A stretch of DNA of 64,000 bases. It comes from Arthrobacter sp. 131MFCol6.1 (GTDB lineage Bacteria > Actinomycetota > Actinomycetes > Actinomycetales > Micrococcaceae). Made by a program: the position numbers and the translations under genes. The DNA lies in contig NZ_KB895543.1 of the NCBI RefSeq assembly GCF_000374925.1, positions 1 to 64,000 of the forward strand, given 5' to 3'. Positions 59,425 to 64,000 of this stretch are shown in pieces (position 1 is the first letter of the stretch; every line of letters starts with the position of its first letter). The notes beneath the pieces were generated by a model. That model did no database searches and was not told where the DNA came from. It was given only the letters and a program-made list of their open reading frames with translations.

Positions 59425-60153
59425 ATGTATAACGGTCTCTCGAAATCCCTGGGAACGGTGCTTCTGGCGGCTGCGGTCTTCGCAGCCGCCGGTTGCACCT
59501 CCCCCGGAAACCCAAACGCCACGTCCACGTCCGCCAACTCATCCTCCCCGGCCGCCTCAGCTTCTGAGGCTGCGGCCGCTCCCCGGGGGTCTTCCCCCTC
59601 GGCTCCCGCCACGGGAGCCAAGACAGCGGCACCTGCTGCTACCCCCACCTCCTCCGGCGAGGCGCAAGCCCCGCAGGCTGCACCGGAGCCCACCTTTGCG
59701 CCTCCCGAGCAGCGGTATCTCTCATCACGGGTCCCCCAGGGCACCGACCCGAACGCGGTCCTTCAAGTCGGACAGGAAAGCTGCACCCAATTGGAAAACG
59801 TGAAAGCCACGGACCAGAAGGCCGTGGTGTCCCACCTGATCGAGAAGGTGGACGCGGAGGTGGTCGCTGCCATTACTGATCTCTGTCCCGGGCTCCAGCC
59901 TGAGCTCGATGCCGCCCGCCGCGGCTTCACCGACGGCGACTTCACCATCGGTGCGGCAGCGCCCAAGGAAGGCGGCGGGTCAATCTCCGCGGGTAAGTAC
60001 GAGGCATGGAATCCCTCTCCGAGCTGCACACTGGTGGCCTACGATGCAGCAGGCGGGGCGATTGCGCAATCGAACGGTACGTCGGCCTTCACCATCCCGG
60101 CCGGCACGGCCCGCGTCGTGTCGGATGGATGCTACACCTGGCTGGCCGCATGA
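59425..60153 (+). CDS. Lipoprotein of unknown function
   Basis: 242 residues. Lipobox FAAAGC with lipidated Cys24. A 75-residue Ala/Ser/Pro/Thr spacer follows, as used to cross the cell wall, then a compact C-terminal domain (about 95-240) with four cysteines (ESCTQLE, DLCPGL, PSCTLVA, DGCYTW). These could form two disulfides. No family recognised. It lies between the large secreted protein and the Wzz/kinase, all in one direction with short gaps (30 and 54 bases), so it may be co-transcribed with both. Confidence 0.78.
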   Translation: MYNGLSKSLGTVLLAAAVFAAAGCTSPGNPNATSTSANSSSPAASASEAAAAPRGSSPSAPATGAKTAAPAATPTSSGEAQAPQAAPEPTFAPPEQRYLSSRVPQGTDPNAVLQVGQESCTQLENVKATDQKAVVSHLIEKVDAEVVAAITDLCPGLQPELDAARRGFTDGDFTIGAAAPKEGGGSISAGKYEAWNPSPSCTLVAYDAAGGAIAQSNGTSAFTIPAGTARVVSDGCYTWLAA

Positions 60154-60207
60154 AACCGCGCCGCTTCGTCTGGAATGCAGCAACCACCGCCCGTGAAAGG
60201 ACCCGCA

Positions 60208-61653
60208 ATGGACGTCCGTGAACAATTGCTCATATTGCGCCGAAGCTGGCGCCTGATCACTGTCCTGGCGTTGCTGGGAACGATTCTCGCGGGCGTGGCA
60301 TCCTTGCTTACTCCCACGTCCTACACGGCGTCGACGAGCCTTTTCGTCTCGACGCAGAACTCGGAAACGTCCGCGGAATTGCAACAGGGCAGCGTCTTCG
60401 CACTGGCGCGCGTCCAATCGTATGTGGACGTCACCTCGAAACCGACCGTTCTCCAACCTGTCATCGACAAGCTCAATCTCGGCATGACCCCGGAGGCCTT
60501 GGCCGCCAAGATCAAGACATCCACCGCACGCAACACGGTGATCATCGAAATCGAAGCCAGGGACGGCTCCGCCCAGCGGAGCGCCGACATCGCCAACGCC
60601 GTCGCTGCCAGCCTCATTACGGCTGTCGCTGACCTGGAGCGGCCCACGAACGGAACGCCGACTCCGGTCCGGCTCAGCCCGGTGGATCACGCCACCACGC
60701 CGACCGAGCCGTCGAGCCCCAACGCGAAGCTGGACCTTGCCCTGGGCCTTCTGTACGGGCTCGCAGCCGGAATCGCGGCGGCCGTACTGCGCCATGTCCT
60801 GGACCGCAACATCCGGACCGAATCGGATTTGCGCAAGATGACTGACCTGCCGCTCCTGGCAGGAATCACCGAACAGACTGCCGGTCGTCTGCCCGGTGCG
60901 GCTCCGTCGGTCCTGGGCGGTTCGGGCGCGGAGGCGTTCCGCAAGCTCCGAACGAACCTCCAGTTCGCAGGTGTGAACCGGCCGATGCGCTCGATCGTTG
61001 TCACTTCGGCGTCAGCCGGGGAAGGGAAGAGCACGGTCGCGCTGAACCTTGCCGTCACCATCGCCAAGGGCGGCCAGAAGGTCATTCTCGTCGATGCGGA
61101 TCTTCGTCTTCCTTCAGTTGCTGCAGCGACTGGAATCGAGGGGGGAATCGGCCTCACCACTGTCCTTGTCGGAACGTCCACCCTCGAAGACAGCATCCAG
61201 TACTGGTCCGACGACGGCTTGGCATTGCTGGCCTCGGGACCCTTGCCGCCCAATCCCAGTGAACTGCTCGGTTCGGCAGCCATGAGCCGTCTTCTGGAGG
61301 AGCTCCAGAAGAAGTTCGACGTGATCGTCGTTGATTCCCCGCCGATCCTCCCCGTCACTGACGCCAGTGTGCTGACCAAGAGCACCGACAGCGTGTTGCT
61401 GGTGGTCGGAACGAAGAGGGTGAGTCAACACAGCTTGGCCAAGGCAATTGACCAGCTCAATTTTGTTGACGCCAATATTCTGGGCGTTGTCCAAAACAGG
61501 ATCCCCCGGCGGGGCCCCGACGCCAACACGGCGTACGTTGCCGGATACGGCGCCGAACATCCCGATCGCATCCCTCCCGTCGACAACCGCGACGACGGTT
61601 CCTTCCGCCCCGCCCACGTTCGCCGCGGCAAGTTCGCGAGTGTGGAAACGTAA
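60208..61653 (+). CDS. Polysaccharide co-polymerase / bacterial tyrosine autokinase (Wzz-BY-kinase fusion)
   Basis: 481 residues. The Wzz-like part has two membrane helices (about 15-38 and 175-197) around an outside coiled region. The BY-kinase part (about 230-440) has Walker A with Lys274 (SAGEGKST), Walker A' V292-ILVDAD with D296/D298, and Walker B V372-IVVDSPP with D376. The family controls chain length and export by autophosphorylation of a C-terminal tyrosine cluster; here only two tyrosines (NTAYVAGYGAEH) are near the end, so the cluster is minimal. ATG 60208 with AAAGGA six bases upstream was chosen over 60175. It ends the polysaccharide locus. Confidence 0.95.
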   Translation: MDVREQLLILRRSWRLITVLALLGTILAGVASLLTPTSYTASTSLFVSTQNSETSAELQQGSVFALARVQSYVDVTSKPTVLQPVIDKLNLGMTPEALAAKIKTSTARNTVIIEIEARDGSAQRSADIANAVAASLITAVADLERPTNGTPTPVRLSPVDHATTPTEPSSPNAKLDLALGLLYGLAAGIAAAVLRHVLDRNIRTESDLRKMTDLPLLAGITEQTAGRLPGAAPSVLGGSGAEAFRKLRTNLQFAGVNRPMRSIVVTSASAGEGKSTVALNLAVTIAKGGQKVILVDADLRLPSVAAATGIEGGIGLTTVLVGTSTLEDSIQYWSDDGLALLASGPLPPNPSELLGSAAMSRLLEELQKKFDVIVVDSPPILPVTDASVLTKSTDSVLLVVGTKRVSQHSLAKAIDQLNFVDANILGVVQNRIPRRGPDANTAYVAGYGAEHPDRIPPVDNRDDGSFRPAHVRRGKFASVET

Positions 61654-61673
61654 AGATGACTGCCAGGTTTTCC

Positions 61674-61698
61674 GGAGCCCTGCCCTTGGTGGGGCTCC
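61674..61698 (+). terminator. Hairpin after the kinase gene
   Basis: GGAGCCC and GGGCTCC form a 7-bp stem with an 11-base loop, followed by a short T pair. It starts 20 bases after the stop codon. Confidence 0.6.
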
Positions 61699-61865
61699 TT
61701 GGCGGGGCGGCCAGCGACGATCGCCTTCGGTGGCCTCCGTAACTGTTCGGTAAAGGACCCGGAGCCGCCGCGGTACTGGTGGCCCTGGCGAATATCCTGA
61801 AGTGGTTAGCTGCAGTTCGGGGGAAGCGGGCTACGCCTATCGCCGTCCGCCGAGCAAGGATTTTT

Positions 61866-62312
61866 GTGGCATTCGCAGAGTACGACGTCGTTATCCACCG
61901 TGACGCCATGAGCGTGTACAACTTCCTCCTGGACCCGGCCCACCTGCCGCTCTGGCGGGAAGGGGTCCGGAGCGTGGAGCTCCTCTCCGGTGCCGCCGGT
62001 GCCAAAGGTGCCGTGTACCGGCAGACGGTCGCCGGACCCGGCGGACGACCCGTGGCCGCGGACTTCGAAATCGTCGAAGCCCGGACGGGGGCGGAGATCC
62101 AGTACCAGGTCATCGTCGGGCCGGCCCGGCCGCACGGCGGCTACTACCTGAGCACGGAGGGTCCCAGCACCCGCGTCCGGTTCGCCCTGAAGTACGAGCC
62201 CAGGGGGTTCGTGGTTCGGATGAGGAACCCCTTCCGCAGGCGGATGAAGGCCGAGGTCTGCCAGCTCGAGCGGCTCAAGTCCCTCCTCGAAGATATGCCC
62301 GCCACGGAATAG
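61866..62312 (+). CDS. SRPBCC (polyketide cyclase/START-like) family protein
   Basis: 148 residues from GTG 61866, preceded by AAGGA at five bases. The start YDVVIHRDAMSVYNFLLDPAHLPLWREGVRSVEL is the usual SRPBCC opening strand and helix, followed by antiparallel strands (AEIQYQVIVGPARPHGGYYLS) and a long C-terminal helix (MKAEVCQLERLKSLLED). Such proteins bind a hydrophobic ligand in a cavity; which one is unknown. An upstream in-frame ATG at 61779 lacks a binding site. Confidence 0.84.
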   Translation: MAFAEYDVVIHRDAMSVYNFLLDPAHLPLWREGVRSVELLSGAAGAKGAVYRQTVAGPGGRPVAADFEIVEARTGAEIQYQVIVGPARPHGGYYLSTEGPSTRVRFALKYEPRGFVVRMRNPFRRRMKAEVCQLERLKSLLEDMPATE

Positions 62313-62390
62313 ACAGACCGGTGAAGTAACACTGGGTGGCTGCACCCGCCCGTGAAGCCGGGCAGGGCGCCGTGCGGTATTTTTGAACCT

Positions 62391-62966
62391 GTGCTGATCT
62401 CTGACCGCGACATTCGAACCGAAATTGACTCCCAGCGGATTGTCCTCGAGCCCTTCGACCCCGAGATGGTCCAGCCGTCCTCGGTGGACGTCAGGATCGA
62501 TAAGTTCTTCCGGCTGTTCGACAACCACAAATACGCCCACATTGACCCGGCCGAGGAGCAGCCCGAGCTGACCCGCCTGGTGGAAGTGGAGTCCGGCGAG
62601 CCGTTTATCCTGCACCCGGGGGAGTTCGTCCTTGGCTCCACCTACGAGACCGTGACGCTGCCGGATGACATCGCGGCCCGCCTCGAGGGCAAGTCCTCGC
62701 TCGGCCGGCTCGGCCTGCTGACGCACTCGACGGCGGGTTTCATCGACCCCGGGTTCTCCGGCCACGTCACGCTGGAACTGTCCAACATGGCCACGCTGCC
62801 CATCAAGCTCTGGCCCGGCATGAAGATCGGCCAGCTGTGCTTCTTCCGGCTGTCCTCGGCGGCGGAGCACCCGTACGGTTCGGGGGAATACGGCAACCGC
62901 TACCAGGGCCAGCGCGGCCCCACGGCCAGCCGCAGCCACCTGAATTTCCACCTCACCAACATCTAG
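62391..62966 (+). CDS. dcd: dCTP deaminase
   Basis: 191 residues, normal length. It has the N-terminal [16 protein letters not shown], the substrate/active-site segment [34 protein letters not shown] with catalytic Glu, and [10 protein letters not shown]. It deaminates dCTP (in some actinobacteria straight to dUMP) to supply dTTP synthesis. GTG start without ribosome binding site; TATTTT at 62379-62384 would place the transcript start at or near the GTG, so leaderless translation is likely. Confidence 0.96.
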   Translation: MLISDRDIRTEIDSQRIVLEPFDPEMVQPSSVDVRIDKFFRLFDNHKYAHIDPAEEQPELTRLVEVESGEPFILHPGEFVLGSTYETVTLPDDIAARLEGKSSLGRLGLLTHSTAGFIDPGFSGHVTLELSNMATLPIKLWPGMKIGQLCFFRLSSAAEHPYGSGEYGNRYQGQRGPTASRSHLNFHLTNI

Positions 62967-63021
62967 CCCCGGGCCGCTACGCCAGGCATCCGGCCAGGCA
63001 TCCACACCAGGCAGCCGGCGC

Positions 63022-63084
63022 GGCCGCCGGCGCGGCAACCACGCCAGGCCGCCGGCGCGGCAACCACGCCAGGCCGCCGGCGCG
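63022..63084. repeat. 25-base tandem repeat, 2.5 copies
   Basis: GGCCGCCGGCGCGGCAACC plus ACGCCA occurs at 63022-63046 and 63047-63071 without mismatch and again for 13 bases to 63084. It lies between dcd and the convergent antiporter gene. The region just before (62980-63020) has looser versions of GCCAGGC. Confidence 0.9.
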
Positions 63085-63106
63085 CTGACTCGCAGCGGGG
63101 GCAGCC

Positions 63107-64000
63107 TTACGCCGGGCCGGAGGTCCGGAACGCGGGCCGCCGCACGGGACGGCGCAGGAGCCGGACCAGCGGCTCCACGAAGCGGGCGGCCAGCGGCCCC
63201 GCGATCGCCATGATCAGAACGTAGGCGGTGGCGAGGGCTGCCAGATCCGCGGGCACCACGCCGGAGGCAACGGCCAGGCCGGCGATGACAATCGAGAACT
63301 CGCCGCGTGCGATCAGGGCGGCGCCCGCGCGGTAGCGGCCGGGAATGCCAATCCCGGCCCGTTTTGCCGCCCAGTACCCGGTGACCATCTTGGTGGCTGC
63401 CGTCACCAGGGCCAGCAGCAGGGCCCAGCCCAGGACCGGGGGGATGGACCGGGGGTCGGTGTTGAGGCCAAAAACCACAAAGAAGAGGGCCGCGAAGAGG
63501 TCACGGAGCGGTTCCAGGACACGGGTGGCGCTGTGGGCCGTGGCGCCGGAAATCGCGATGCCGAGCATGAACGCGCCCACGGCCGCCGAAACCTGCATCG
63601 CTGCGGCGAGCCCCGCGACCAGAAGCGCCGCGCCCAGCAGGTTGAGCAGGAAAACCTCGGAGTTTTCGCTGTGCACGGCCTTGGACACGTGGTGTCCATG
63701 CCGCAGGGCCACCACCAGGACCAGGCTGACGACGGCCAGGGAGATCCCCACCGTCTGCAGCCCCAGCAGGAAGCTGACGCCGGCCAGCGTGGCGGTCAGG
63801 ACCGGCAGGTACACGGCCATGGCGAGGTCCTCAAAGACCAGGATGGACAGGACCACCGGGGTTTCCCGGTTGCCGATCCGGCCAAGATCCGTGATGACCT
63901 TGGCGGCGATGCCGGACGAGGAAATGTAGGTGACGCCCCCCATCACCATGGCCCCCACGACGCCCCATCCCAGCATCAGGGCGAGCCCGGCACCGGGCAG
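63107..64000 (-). CDS. Cation:proton antiporter (CPA2/KefB-like), 5' end beyond the window
   Basis: The last 297 residues are seen; the reading frame stays open to the edge, so the N-terminus is missing. About eight membrane helices are present. Marks of the CPA2 family are VTYISSSGIAAKVITDLGR, RETPVVLSILVFEDLAMAVYLPVL (with the Glu-Asp pair used in ion exchange), and the C-terminal ALIARGEFSIVIAGLAVASG. It exchanges K+ or Na+ for protons. A partner TrkA-type subunit may lie upstream, outside the window. Confidence 0.9.
   Translation of the reverse strand: MPGAGLALMLGWGVVGAMVMGGVTYISSSGIAAKVITDLGRIGNRETPVVLSILVFEDLAMAVYLPVLTATLAGVSFLLGLQTVGISLAVVSLVLVVALRHGHHVSKAVHSENSEVFLLNLLGAALLVAGLAAAMQVSAAVGAFMLGIAISGATAHSATRVLEPLRDLFAALFFVVFGLNTDPRSIPPVLGWALLLALVTAATKMVTGYWAAKRAGIGIPGRYRAGAALIARGEFSIVIAGLAVASGVVPADLAALATAYVLIMAIAGPLAARFVEPLVRLLRRPVRRPAFRTSGPA

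Noticed and set aside
61779..61865. A longer N-terminus for the SRPBCC protein
   Set aside because: The extra 29 residues have no domain similarity and the GTG at 61866 has a well-placed AAGGA.
63022..63084. A CRISPR-like array
   Set aside because: The 25-base units follow each other without spacers and there are no cas genes.

Overview
The window looks like chromosome from a high-GC actinobacterium of the Micrococcaceae, most like Arthrobacter or Pseudarthrobacter. This is inferred from strong GC bias in third codon positions, GTG and TTG starts, an actinobacterial 5S rRNA, a fused CopD-CtaG copper/oxidase assembly protein, sugar ABC operons without their own ATPase, and a PutA lacking the N-terminal DNA-binding domain. 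No phage, transposase, integrase or CRISPR array was seen; every region reads as resident chromosome.

Layout. 1-180: end of an rRNA operon (5S plus terminator). 695-5311: an HU-type nucleoid protein, then a coupled pair for copper/cytochrome oxidase assembly and a thioredoxin-NHL protein. 5490-12096: housekeeping and redox genes (membrane-anchored unknown, HerA-like ATPase, DJ-1/PfpI protein, aldo/keto reductase, secreted GH25-like protein, luciferase-like monooxygenase). 12117-23138: an eight-gene minus-strand galactoside operon. It runs solute-binding lipoprotein, two permeases, GH42 beta-galactosidase, DeoR regulator, GH36 alpha-galactosidase, galT, galK, from a promoter carrying a 20-bp-phased direct repeat. 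It takes up galactosides, splits them, and feeds galactose into the Leloir pathway. 23377-32514: secreted beta-helix protein, a GH15 enzyme fused to a degenerate trehalose-phosphatase domain, a secreted HNH nuclease, an amino-acid oxidase-like flavoprotein, an AEC transporter, panD and a LysR regulator. 32515-37917: an amino-acid permease and bifunctional putA, each preceded by nearly the same promoter, forming a likely proline-use regulon. 38047-42668: zinc-ribbon protein, LysR/MFS divergent pair, a carboxyethylornithine-synthase-like enzyme, a tiny lysine-rich protein and tRNA-Gly.

43266-61653 is an exopolysaccharide (Wzx/Wzy-type) locus. It encodes a polyprenyl-phosphate sugar transferase, a GDP-mannose 3,5-epimerase homologue, three glycosyltransferases, a hexapeptide acyltransferase, a polymerase, a CDP-alcohol phosphotransferase, a flippase, and a Wzz/tyrosine-kinase. 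On the opposite strand it carries an SGNH hydrolase and a coupled cytidylyltransferase / glycerophosphodiester-phosphodiesterase-like lipoprotein pair. A 1025-residue secreted multidomain protein and a lipoprotein lie just before the kinase. Together these suggest a polymer that may contain L-galactose-type sugar and phospho-alcohol (for example phosphoglycerol) groups; that combination is the least ordinary thing in the window. 61866-64000: an SRPBCC protein, dCTP deaminase and a cation/proton antiporter cut by the window edge.
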